Shown piece by piece: positions 6,939-15,417 of a stretch of DNA of 64,000 nucleotides; positions within the stretch are counted from its first letter, which is position 1, and each line of letters starts with the position of its first letter. This DNA is from Cerasicoccus sp. TK19100 (GTDB lineage: Bacteria > Verrucomicrobiota > Verrucomicrobiia > Opitutales > Cerasicoccaceae). The notes below the pieces were generated by a model, which searched no databases, was not told where the DNA came from, and was given only the letters and a program-made list of their open reading frames with translations. A program made the position numbers and the translations under genes. The DNA is taken from contig NZ_JAPWDU010000008.1 in assembly GCF_027257155.1 (NCBI RefSeq), positions 1-64,000 on the forward strand, in the 5' to 3' direction.

Positions 6939-8042
6939 CTAGCCGGGGATCAGCACCGTTTGGCCGCCATCGGGCACGATGTCTACCAGGCCATATTTCG
7001 CGCCTTCATGCTCGATCACCTGAGTGGTCAGCTCCTCGCCCTCACCCTGCTTTGCGCGGAATCCATTCCAGCCGTCCGGCAGGCGCACCTTAACCGTAAG
7101 CGGGTAGGTGTAGAGGTCGTCTTTCATCCAGTCGGTGAGGTTCAGCACGATGCGGTTATTGCCATTCTCCACGACTTCGAGTGTCGAGGTATCGCGCGAC
7201 TGCGCATACTTGGCCGCATCGGAGAACGAGGCGCACCAAAAGTCGTCGCGATTGTTGTAATAGAAATCCATCTGCTCACGCGTCTTGTCCATGTTATCCC
7301 CCTTGATGTAGTGGTAGATGAACACGCCCCAGCCGCGATAGGCCTTACTCTCCGGATCGATCAGCAGCGAGCAATCGCTGAAAGACGCCTTGGGGTTATC
7401 CCCGATGTTCGGCCGGCTCATCGCGTTGATGCTCATGTAATCCAGCCCGCGCGCGCCGTTCGTCGTGCCACGGGTTCCGCGTGCGGCGATGTAAATTTCT
7501 TTCGCCACTTCGGCATCGTTTTTCGAAGAGTTGCCACCGCCGGGATAAGCGAGCGCGGTCACGGTATTGCCCGCGATGTTGGCGTCGATGGCCTCCTTGG
7601 AATCTTCGTACTCCCACTCGATGCCCTTCCACTCGGGCTTGCTCGCGCCGCCGAGGTGCGTGACGGTATGCGACTCCACCGAATGCCCCGCATCGTAAAC
7701 GGCCTGCCATTGCGACCACTCGCCGTTCATCGCTGGGTTGCTGTTGCTGATGCCTCCGGTGACGACAAACCACGTCAGCTTCATCTCGCGCTGGGCGGCT
7801 TCATTGAGCCACCAGTCGATGTTCATCGCGCAATTGTCGTCGATGGTGTAGCTGATCGCGGCCGCCTTGTCGTCCTTCCAAAGACACACCGCCGCCTCGC
7901 CGGCATTCTCCGGCCAAACATATTCGACGGGCACATTCATGCGCTCCTTCGACGGAATACCGGACAAATTCAGGAGCTGCTTTTCGCCAGCCAGCAGCGA
8001 GCCAGCGGCACAAAACGTTACGAGGGCAAGGGGGAGTTTCAT
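6939..8042 (-). CDS. Secreted polysaccharide deacetylase (NodB-like)
   Basis: About 367 residues from the ATG opening MKLPLALVTFCAAGSLLAG, a clear signal peptide. A NodB-homology domain follows: TIDDN near residue 60 supplies the general-base and metal-binding aspartates, and AGHSVESHTVTHLG near residue 120 supplies the metal-binding histidines. A later RGTRGT segment fits motif 3. The C-terminal 100 residues look like a beta-sandwich (VVENGNNRIVLNLTDW, YTYPLTVKVRLPDGW). It probably removes acetyl groups from an extracellular or periplasmic glycan. It is transcribed divergently from the oxidoreductase at 8145, with an inverted repeat between them. Confidence 0.85.
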   Translation of the reverse strand: MKLPLALVTFCAAGSLLAGEKQLLNLSGIPSKERMNVPVEYVWPENAGEAAVCLWKDDKAAAISYTIDDNCAMNIDWWLNEAAQREMKLTWFVVTGGISNSNPAMNGEWSQWQAVYDAGHSVESHTVTHLGGASKPEWKGIEWEYEDSKEAIDANIAGNTVTALAYPGGGNSSKNDAEVAKEIYIAARGTRGTTNGARGLDYMSINAMSRPNIGDNPKASFSDCSLLIDPESKAYRGWGVFIYHYIKGDNMDKTREQMDFYYNNRDDFWCASFSDAAKYAQSRDTSTLEVVENGNNRIVLNLTDWMKDDLYTYPLTVKVRLPDGWNGFRAKQGEGEELTTQVIEHEGAKYGLVDIVPDGGQTVLIPG

Positions 8043-8058
8043 ACTTATAATTTTCAAT

Positions 8059-8086
8059 ATTTAACGCGATTGAGCAATCGTTAAAT
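8059..8086. promoter_or_regulatory. Inverted repeat in divergent promoter region (candidate operator)
   Basis: ATTTAACG(C)GATTG, an AG spacer, then CAATCGTTAAAT: 12-base arms with one bulged base, in the 102-bp gap between the divergent deacetylase and oxidoreductase genes. It suits a regulator site for both. Confidence 0.6.
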
Positions 8087-8144
8087 CCAATAACGATCCT
8101 CATCGCGACTACTGTAAAATTCATCTATTAAAAAGACTGTTCAC

Positions 8145-9404
8145 ATGGAAACATACGACATCGTAGTCATCGGCGGAGGCCCGGCCGGGTTCCCCGCCGC
8201 GATACAAGCAGCCCGGATGGGTGCCCGCGCTCTGCTCGTGGAAAAGAGCGGCCAACTGGGTGGCACCACAACGCTAAACCGCGTGTCCTTTCCCGGGATA
8301 TTCCATGCCTGGGGGCGGCAGATTATTGCGGGGATCGGCTGGGACGTCGTCAAGCGAACCGTCGAGCTGGAGGGCGGCGAGCTGCCGGACTTTTCGGCTC
8401 CACCCGAACAGCAATGGCGGCACCAAGTGAGGCTTTGCCCGGTCCTGATGGCGGCGCTGATCGATGAAGACCTGCGCATGTCCGGCTGCGAGCTAATGCT
8501 CCACACGATGCCCGCCGCCATTGAAAAAAGCGACGAACACTGGCGCATCCAGCTGTGCGGCAAGGAGGGGCTCTTTGCGGTGCAAAGCAAGTGGATCATC
8601 GACGCCACGGGCGATGCCAACGCCGCGCATCTGGCGGGCTGCCCGCTCAAACCGCGAAATGAAAAGCTCCAGCCCGGCACGCTCGTTTTTAGCTTCGACG
8701 GCTACGACCCGCAAAACATCGACATCGACGCGCTCAACAAGGTGGCCTTGAGCGCGCGCGCAAACGGCGAGCTTGAGCCCGGCGACTTTGGTTGGCACGG
8801 GGATTCGCTCGCGCATCTGGTCCATTCTCGCGGCAAGAACTCCATCCACACGACCGGCATCGACGCCTTTACCAGCGCAGGCAAAACCACTGCCGAGCTG
8901 AAAAGCCGGGCAGCTCTGCTGCGCGTCTTCCGTTTTTTGAAGACACAGCCGGGCTTTGAAAATTTATCCGTTGCCTGGGCGGCCCCCGAGTGCGGGGTGC
9001 GCGAAACGCGGATCATCGACGGCGAGTCGACCATCACCTACGAAGACTACTTGCACGGCAAGCGCTGGCCCGACGCGGTGAGCTACAGCTACTACCCCAT
9101 CGACCTCCACACCGACCACGGTCTGCGCAAGGAAATGCTTGCAGAAGGCGTTGTGTCGACGATCCCGCTGTCGGCAATGATTCCGCGGGGCGTGGGGCAA
9201 TTTTTGGCCGCCGGGCGCTGCGCCTCGGGTGATCAGTTGGCCAATTCCGCCTACCGCGTGCAGGGCACTTGCATGGGCATGGGGCAAGCCGCGGGCGCGG
9301 TTGCCGCCCTCGCCAGCCAAGTCGGGATTACCAATGCTCAGCAAGTGGATTACGCCAAAATCCGGCAGGCAGTCGTGGCGGAGGGCGCGATATTCCCCGA
9401 TTAA
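8145..9404 (+). CDS. FAD-dependent oxidoreductase (paralogue B)
   Basis: A 419-residue relative of the protein at 4700. It has a canonical dinucleotide motif (VVIGGGPAGFPAAIQAA), LLVEKSGQLGGTTT after the second strand, and a C-terminal FAD loop (FLAAGRCASGDQLANSA) with MGMGQAAGAVAALA. No signal peptide, so cytoplasmic. Both paralogues keep a conserved middle segment of the type GVRETR, typical of this group (IRETRHV in A, VRETRII in B). The substrate is unknown, probably a sugar-derived or cyclic alcohol. It is divergent from the deacetylase across a 102-bp promoter region. Confidence 0.85.
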   Translation: METYDIVVIGGGPAGFPAAIQAARMGARALLVEKSGQLGGTTTLNRVSFPGIFHAWGRQIIAGIGWDVVKRTVELEGGELPDFSAPPEQQWRHQVRLCPVLMAALIDEDLRMSGCELMLHTMPAAIEKSDEHWRIQLCGKEGLFAVQSKWIIDATGDANAAHLAGCPLKPRNEKLQPGTLVFSFDGYDPQNIDIDALNKVALSARANGELEPGDFGWHGDSLAHLVHSRGKNSIHTTGIDAFTSAGKTTAELKSRAALLRVFRFLKTQPGFENLSVAWAAPECGVRETRIIDGESTITYEDYLHGKRWPDAVSYSYYPIDLHTDHGLRKEMLAEGVVSTIPLSAMIPRGVGQFLAAGRCASGDQLANSAYRVQGTCMGMGQAAGAVAALASQVGITNAQQVDYAKIRQAVVAEGAIFPD

Positions 9405-9514
9405 TCACTTAAATGATCGCATTGATTACTCATTTAATCTTGAAATAATTCAACAACCGGGCGAATTATGTAGGCCTTCACGACGTTAAAGGTGATAGAA
9501 AACCCTAACTCATT

Positions 9515-11038
9515 ATGTTGCCATTCCCCCGCATCCCCTGCTTCATTGCCGCCACCCTCACATTAACGACCGCTCTTTGCGCCGAAATGGCACGAGAGAT
9601 CAGCCAATACGGCATCACTTGGAAGTTCGACAAGCCACATGAGGTCGGCCAGTTCGTGTCAGGCGATTACTGGGTCGTTGGCCCGGTGACGATCGTCAGC
9701 GTCAGCCCTGAGCCTGGACCGTCCGACTCCGATGCCAAGGACAGCTCGAAGAGCATCTATGGCGCGACGGCCAATATCGATGACAAGCGCATGCGCAATG
9801 GCTCGATGGTCAATCCCGGCAAGGATGTGAGCCTCGAGCAGCAGGGCTTGGACTCCCGCAACAAGAGCTACAACGAGTCGCTGAGCGTCACCTTTCCGCT
9901 GGAGCTCAAGCCCGCGGATATCCTCGTCTCGTCCGTGAGCAGTGAAAAATACGACGACAAGGGCAAGCTAGCGACGCCAGACGTATTGGGGGAGCAAAAG
10001 ATTTTCTATACAAAAGCAAAGGGCGATTATGTCGTGGAATCTGCCGCCCTATTGACCTGTGTCGCGCAGGCACCGGCCAAGGACGCTTTCCGCCCACCCT
10101 ATGCCGGCAGCAAACGCCCGGTCTACTACGCGCGCGACATTAAATGGGACAAATTACCGAATCTGCCCGCACCGAAATCCATGCCCAAATGGGAAACCTA
10201 TGAGCGCGTGCACGAACGCCCGTGGCTGGAAATTCCCAGCAGTTGGCTGGTGCAGTACTTCGGGCCATCTCTCAATGGTAACGGCTATGGCCGCGAAGTT
10301 TCCCGCATGAACAACATGGCCACTTTGATGCTGATGACTGATGCCCCCCAGCAGCAAAAGGAAAAGCTGATGTATGAAATGATCCAACGCGGCATCGACC
10401 TGCGTGGCGTCGTCGACAGCGGTCGGGTATTCTTTGCTGACGGCGGCTGGTGGCAGGGCCGCAAGTGGCCGATCATGTTCGCCGGCATCATGCTCGAAGA
10501 GCCATCATTTTACGATTGGCCGGCAATGCCCGCCGGTGACAAGCGCGTGCGCCCCAGCAAGGCCGCCCCGCATCCGACCGTAGTTTTCCAGGAGGACCTC
10601 GATACCTATTATGGCAAGGGTGCCGAAGGGCAGGATGTGCTTTGGCAAATGTGCTGGCACAGCGGCCCTAAGCCTCCCTACCAAGAGAAGCCCGAGAGCA
10701 AGTGGGACAAGAATGACAAGCGCTCCAACGGCTATTGCCTCATCAACTCAACTACCTACGTTGGCACGGCCTTATCGGCTTTGCTCATGGGTGCCAAAGC
10801 GGACTGGAACCACGACGCATTCTTCGACTACACCGATTACTGGATGAGCGATGAGAATTTCCAAAAGTTCCCCAACTGGCTTCCCGGCAAGCGCACGGCT
10901 GACCCCTTTGTCGAAGATATGTGGGCCATGTATCGTGACAAAGTTCCCGCCCAGGCAAACGGAAAAGACAACTGGAAATTCGTCTGGGTCGACATGAACA
11001 AGCGCATCGGCGAGTGGGTTGAAAATCCCAAGCCGTAA
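9515..11038 (+). CDS. Secreted protein of unknown function
   Basis: A 507-residue protein with a signal peptide (CFIAATLTLTTALCAEMA). Residues 30-190 look like a beta-rich domain (QYGITWKFDKPHEVGQFVSG, DYWVVGPVTIVSV). The second half is rich in Trp, Tyr and Met and predicted helical (RPWLEIPSSWLVQYFGPSLN, GRVFFADGGWWQGRKWPIMF), which resembles the alpha-toroid of some polysaccharide lyases and hydrolases. I recognise no named family. Its place after the oxidoreductase-deacetylase cluster suggests a part in glycan use. It ends at a strong bidirectional terminator. Confidence 0.75.
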   Translation: MLPFPRIPCFIAATLTLTTALCAEMAREISQYGITWKFDKPHEVGQFVSGDYWVVGPVTIVSVSPEPGPSDSDAKDSSKSIYGATANIDDKRMRNGSMVNPGKDVSLEQQGLDSRNKSYNESLSVTFPLELKPADILVSSVSSEKYDDKGKLATPDVLGEQKIFYTKAKGDYVVESAALLTCVAQAPAKDAFRPPYAGSKRPVYYARDIKWDKLPNLPAPKSMPKWETYERVHERPWLEIPSSWLVQYFGPSLNGNGYGREVSRMNNMATLMLMTDAPQQQKEKLMYEMIQRGIDLRGVVDSGRVFFADGGWWQGRKWPIMFAGIMLEEPSFYDWPAMPAGDKRVRPSKAAPHPTVVFQEDLDTYYGKGAEGQDVLWQMCWHSGPKPPYQEKPESKWDKNDKRSNGYCLINSTTYVGTALSALLMGAKADWNHDAFFDYTDYWMSDENFQKFPNWLPGKRTADPFVEDMWAMYRDKVPAQANGKDNWKFVWVDMNKRIGEWVENPKP

Positions 11039-11070
11039 ACGCGGTCAACCGAGCACTTTCGATTACCACT

Positions 11071-11106
11071 TGTGGGCGCGGATCAATCTGCGCCCACACT
11101 TTTTTG
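11071..11106. terminator. Bidirectional terminator
   Basis: TGTGGGCGC, a 10-base loop, GCGCCCACA, then CTTTTTT. It lies between convergent genes; the stop of the hybrid kinase gene lies within it. Confidence 0.85.
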
Positions 11107-13068
11107 GGCTGCCACCTCCGCCGGTAGTATCTGCACCATAGCGGTGATCAGGTCGTCATGGGAGTATGGCTTTCGCAGCAATGTCAGCCGATCATTTTCC
11201 AGGACCGTCGTCTCGTAGGAGTCATTCATGTTGCCGGTGATCAGGACACCCGGCAAATTCGGCATCAGCTTGTGCAACTCCGCGAAGAGCTCCAAGCCAT
11301 TGAGTCGCGGCATGCTGAAATCGCAAATGGCTATGTCATATTCTTCGCGGTTCACCTCACAGTTTCGCAGGGCCTGCACTGGATCGTGATAGGCGTCCAC
11401 CTCATAGCCATGCAACATGAGCAGCTGAGTCGTCACTTCAGCAAGGGCGACTTCGTCATCCACCAAAAGGATTCGCAGCGAACTGGGCTCGAAATCGACC
11501 GCAGGGAGCGATTGCTCTTCCTGCTCGGGCGGTGTACCACGCGGTAAAATAATGCTGAAGCAAGCACCAACATCGAGCTCACTCTGCACCTGAATACGGC
11601 CACCATGGGAGTTGATAATCCCCTTGGAAGTTGCCAAGCCCAGACCGGTGCCCTCCCCTGCCTTCTTCGTGCTGAAAAATGGTTCAAAAATAGTTTCCAG
11701 CAAATGCTCGGGAACACCTGGGCCTTCGTCGCGCACATCAACCCGATACCCCTGCCTCACAATGTGATTCAAGGCCTCTCCCGGCGAATGACTGATCTCC
11801 ACTTCACTGATTGTCACGTAGATGGAGCCTTCGCGTCCATTCATCGCATGGATGGCGTTGGTTAGCAAATTAACCAATACCTGCGAGATTTGCCCGGAGT
11901 TCGCCTCAATCATGGCCTCCTGAATCTCAAACTGATGAACGAGCTGCACATCAGGCGGAACGACGGCGCGAATAAAGCGGATCGCTTCCTCGACAATGGA
12001 CACCAAATTGACGGATCGAATTTCCGGCGCTTCCCGGCGGCTAAACAGCAGAATTTGATCAATAATTTCACGGGCGCGCTTCGCGGCCTCGCTGATGTAT
12101 TGAGCGTTTTTTAGAACGTAATCTTTATCGCCCGGATTTCGCTGGGTCAGCTCATTGTAACCCACGATTGAGGCCAGGACATTGTTGAAGTCATGAGCAA
12201 TGCCGCCTGCGAGCGTCCCCAGCATATCGACACGCTGAGCGCGGCGCAGTTGCTGCTCCACCTCATCAAATTTCTTGCGGGCAGTCACATCGTGCAGCGT
12301 GCAAATCGCGCGTGTGGCGTCTTCACTATCAGCTTGTATCCATTGGGCTTCCACCCAGCGGACTTCGGCATCGGGCGTGTTCACACGGAACTCGGCACCA
12401 AAGTGCTGCCCCTTATCAAAGTGTTCAAGAAAGGTTTCCCAACGCTTGTGGAACGCCTCTGCGTCTTCCTCGTGAATCGCCTCATGCAGCGTGTCCAGCG
12501 GCACGGGGTTCGGTGGCAGCGTATTACCCATCAGCTTTCGCCATCGCTCACAGACGATCGCATTCATCTCGCGGATATTAATATCCCAGATAGAGAGTCC
12601 CGCCGATTGCACTGCCAGATGCAGCCGCTCCTCACTTTCTTTGAGCTGCCTCTCAGTCTTACCCAGCAGATGACGCTCCGACACATGTCGCATCGTACGC
12701 TCAATGGCAGACTGCAGGTGATCGAGGAAATCGGCGTCTTTGACGATATAATCCTCGGCCCCCAGCTTCATTAATTTCACCGCGAGGCGCTCGTCGCCAT
12801 AACCGGTCAGCACCATAAACGGCGGCCGACCAATCTCATCCCAATGATCGGTAATAAACTCTTCCGCATTGGTATCCTGCAGAATGTAGTCGAGCAGAAT
12901 CAGGTCGAACGGCTCATCTGCTTCTTGAATGATCTGCAGGGCATCCTGCCCACTCATTGCACCGGTGAACTTCATCCCCAATCGGATAACCCGACTCTTA
13001 ATCAAAATGTGAGTACCCGGATCGTCCTCGATCAGCAAGATTCTAGGGTCTGGGGATAGGTCTGTCAT
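11083..13068 (-). CDS. Hybrid sensor histidine kinase (REC-PAS-HisKA-HATPase-REC)
   Basis: A 661-residue cytoplasmic protein. Domains in order: an N-terminal receiver (ILLIEDDPG; phospho-Asp in LILLDYIL; LTG; IVKD), a PAS/PAC domain at about 145-275 (LHLAVQSAGLSIWDINI), a dimerisation box with the phospho-His in LGTLAGGIAHDFNNVLASIV, an ATPase domain (DEGPGVPEHLLETIFEPFFS, GTGLGLATSKGI), and a C-terminal receiver (ILLVDDEVA; phospho-Asp in IAICDFSMPRLNG; LRKP). No membrane segment. It lies 7 bp downstream of a single-domain receiver and a membrane kinase in one operon, so it probably works in a multistep phosphorelay with them. Confidence 0.92.
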   Translation of the reverse strand: MTDLSPDPRILLIEDDPGTHILIKSRVIRLGMKFTGAMSGQDALQIIQEADEPFDLILLDYILQDTNAEEFITDHWDEIGRPPFMVLTGYGDERLAVKLMKLGAEDYIVKDADFLDHLQSAIERTMRHVSERHLLGKTERQLKESEERLHLAVQSAGLSIWDINIREMNAIVCERWRKLMGNTLPPNPVPLDTLHEAIHEEDAEAFHKRWETFLEHFDKGQHFGAEFRVNTPDAEVRWVEAQWIQADSEDATRAICTLHDVTARKKFDEVEQQLRRAQRVDMLGTLAGGIAHDFNNVLASIVGYNELTQRNPGDKDYVLKNAQYISEAAKRAREIIDQILLFSRREAPEIRSVNLVSIVEEAIRFIRAVVPPDVQLVHQFEIQEAMIEANSGQISQVLVNLLTNAIHAMNGREGSIYVTISEVEISHSPGEALNHIVRQGYRVDVRDEGPGVPEHLLETIFEPFFSTKKAGEGTGLGLATSKGIINSHGGRIQVQSELDVGACFSIILPRGTPPEQEEQSLPAVDFEPSSLRILLVDDEVALAEVTTQLLMLHGYEVDAYHDPVQALRNCEVNREEYDIAICDFSMPRLNGLELFAELHKLMPNLPGVLITGNMNDSYETTVLENDRLTLLRKPYSHDDLITAMVQILPAEVAAQKSVGAD

Positions 13069-13075
13069 GTCGGAT

Positions 13076-13510
13076 TTAGGCGAGTCGTGGGATCTGTACC
13101 ACAGATAAGAAAAGCCCTAAATTTTGGACGGCCTGCACAAAGGCATCATAATCAACGGGCTTGGTCACGTAGTTGCTGCAGCCGAGTTCGTGGCAGCGCG
13201 CGACTTCGTCGGGGTCATCCATGGTGCTGACCATAATGATTGGAATACGCTTCAGATAAGGGTCTGCCTTCATTTGTTGCAGCACCTCGACCCCGGTCAA
13301 CTTGGGCATGCGAATATCGAGAAAGACCACAAAAGCAGTATTGGACAGACTGCCATTTTCCTGCGCCTTCTTGAAAAAGTTCAGCAAGCTCAGCCCGTCT
13401 TCGAATTCCAGGATATCGTTGGCGATTTTAAACCGTTTTAAATTGCGCTGCATCAGCCGGCGATGCCCAGCGTCATCATCGGCAATAATGATGGTGACTT
13501 CAGTGTTCAT
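13076..13510 (-). CDS. Single-domain response regulator (Rcp1-like)
   Basis: A 144-residue receiver-only protein; the ATG at 13510 is chosen because MNTEVTIIIADDDAG starts the first strand, while the longer ORF runs into the upstream kinase. Acidic pocket ADDD, phospho-Asp in FLDIRMPKLTGVEVL, switch residue in MVSTMDD, and Lys in YVTKPVD. The length and the FEDGLSLLNFF insertion resemble Rcp1-type regulators, which pair with phytochrome- and ethylene-receptor-like kinases. It has no output domain, so it probably passes phosphate on. It starts 4 bp after the kinase stop. Confidence 0.9.
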   Translation of the reverse strand: MNTEVTIIIADDDAGHRRLMQRNLKRFKIANDILEFEDGLSLLNFFKKAQENGSLSNTAFVVFLDIRMPKLTGVEVLQQMKADPYLKRIPIIMVSTMDDPDEVARCHELGCSNYVTKPVDYDAFVQAVQNLGLFLSVVQIPRLA

Positions 13511-13514
13511 AAAT

Positions 13515-15131
13515 TTATTTAAAAGAATACAAGCTGTGATCGGTGCTTGCGTTGGAAATGGCATCAGCGCGTTCTGTTATTATCGATTGATCTCGCGGAA
13601 GCTTAACATGAAAATTTGACCCAACCCCAAATTTGGAGTCGATACTGATGTCCCCTTCAAGGCGTCGAGCAATTAGACTGCATAAGCTCAGACCTAATCC
13701 ATCGCCATCAACCTCGCTCGGGTTAAGTCGGTGAAATACCTCAAATATGCGCTCTTGATACTTCGGATCGATGCCTTGGCCATTGTCCGAAACCGTGTAG
13801 CGGACGTAGTCGCCCTCGGTAGAGGCCTTGATTTTCAACACAAGCGTACGCTCTGACGAACGGTATTTTATCGCGTTATCGATAAGATTGGTGAACAGCT
13901 GACCGACCAAAACCTTATCACCATAGCAGTTGGGCAGCAACCCGACCTCCACCTTGGCACCGACTTCATTGAGCTGGAAGGATACGCCCTGCAACAGCTC
14001 GCCAAGCAGTTGGTCCATATCGATTTGCTGTATCGTGAAGGTGTAGCGACCCAGCCGCGAATACCGTAATAGCCCTTTGAGCAGCATATCCATGCGCAGC
14101 GCGTTGGTATTGATGAACTGCAACATCTCCGGCATATCGGTCTCCAGAATGGCGCGGGCTTGCTCGTCCAGGCAGTCAGATTTCAGCAATTTTTTCTGCA
14201 ATTCGCTGGCGGAAGCATTCAGCTCTGTGCTGAAGCCAATAATGTTTACCAAAGGCGAACGCAAATCGTGGGACGCCACGTAAACAATCTGCTGCATGTC
14301 GCGATTTCGCTGGGCAAGCTCGCTGATCAGCTTTTCCTGACGCTGCATGAGCCGCTTGCGGGTGCTGATATCGAGTATTTGCGAAACAAAGTGCTGAGGC
14401 TCACCATCATGTCGGATTAAAACGACGTTGAGCATGGAATGCACGATTTTCCCATCCTTGCGGATGTAACGTTTTTCCATCGAATACCCGTTGATTTCTC
14501 CGGCCAGGGTTCGCTTGAGGCAATCCAGGTCCGCATCCAAATCCTCTGGATGGGTTAAGTGCTGGAAGTCCTGCCTCAGTAGTTCTTCCTCGGAGTAGCC
14601 CAGAAGCTCACAAAGCTTTTTATTGACCAGCATAAACTTGCCTTCCAGCGATACCAGAGCCTTGCCAATCGGCGCATAACGCATCGCGGTGCGGAACAGG
14701 TCTTCACTTTCAGCCAATTTGCGTTCAGAGTCAGCGCGGCGCTCAATCTCCTCCTCAAATGCTATTTTCGTGGGATATTTAATCACACTAGGCACTGCCC
14801 GCACGAGCATGATAACCGTCGCCACAGACACCACTGCAGTCACAAGCTTCATCAGCCCGAGAAAGCGATAAGCCGGCCACCAGAAAATCAATGCCTCCAG
14901 CAAATGCGTGAGCCCGCAAAGCATGATAAAAGCAATGAACAGATAGACGAGGGTCTTGTTCGGCGTCTCCGGCCGCTTTTTGATCGTGTAAAACAAAACG
15001 AACGGTATCGCCATGTAGGCCGCCCAGATCGCGATATCCGACAAGATATGCACCCACCCATGAGCTTCGCTCCAGACACCACATTCCCAACGCTCCGGAA
15101 AACCATCCGTGCTAAAAAGCTCATTTAACAT
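13515..15131 (-). CDS. Ethylene-receptor-like membrane histidine kinase
   Basis: About 538 residues from the ATG at 15131 (MLNELFSTDGF); an upstream in-frame ATG would add 34 residues. The N-terminus has three membrane helices that match the ethylene-binding domain of plant ETR1 without a gap: LSDIAIWAAYMAIP, then IAFIMLCGLTH. ETR1 residues D25, Y32, I35, P36, I62, C65 and H69 correspond to D32, Y39, I42, P43, I69, C72 and H76 here; Cys and His are the copper ligands in ETR1. Next come a coiled linker, a PAS domain (LFRTAMRYAPIGKALVSL), a HisKA box (VYVASHDLRSPLVNIIGF) and an ATPase domain (NGQGIDPKYQERIFEVF). First gene of a three-gene relay operon. Confidence 0.92.
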   Translation of the reverse strand: MLNELFSTDGFPERWECGVWSEAHGWVHILSDIAIWAAYMAIPFVLFYTIKKRPETPNKTLVYLFIAFIMLCGLTHLLEALIFWWPAYRFLGLMKLVTAVVSVATVIMLVRAVPSVIKYPTKIAFEEEIERRADSERKLAESEDLFRTAMRYAPIGKALVSLEGKFMLVNKKLCELLGYSEEELLRQDFQHLTHPEDLDADLDCLKRTLAGEINGYSMEKRYIRKDGKIVHSMLNVVLIRHDGEPQHFVSQILDISTRKRLMQRQEKLISELAQRNRDMQQIVYVASHDLRSPLVNIIGFSTELNASASELQKKLLKSDCLDEQARAILETDMPEMLQFINTNALRMDMLLKGLLRYSRLGRYTFTIQQIDMDQLLGELLQGVSFQLNEVGAKVEVGLLPNCYGDKVLVGQLFTNLIDNAIKYRSSERTLVLKIKASTEGDYVRYTVSDNGQGIDPKYQERIFEVFHRLNPSEVDGDGLGLSLCSLIARRLEGDISIDSKFGVGSNFHVKLPRDQSIITERADAISNASTDHSLYSFK

Positions 15132-15417
15132 AGCTAATGGGGTATTAATCTCAATCGAGGAAATAAACAATACCTCTAATTGATACAGATGCATCAGCGA
15201 ATAGCAAGCCACCGTGTCCTTGGAAAACGGCAAAGCCTGCCAAGCTCACTTCTGCATTAATAAAAGAATCACGCACAGTATCGCCTACAGCCTAAATAGG
15301 CTTTGAGGCTTAAAATTTCCAACGAACGCGCTAAATAAAATCAGACTGTTTGGCTGACACATTCCCACTAAAGACAAACACTCAATTCGGCATTAGCCGG
15401 TTGGAGTATTGTTGCCC

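Noticed and set aside
6153-8084. 643-codon ORF opposite the AraC and deacetylase genes
   Set aside because: Shadow of two well-supported genes on the other strand in a GC-rich region; its product has no domain.
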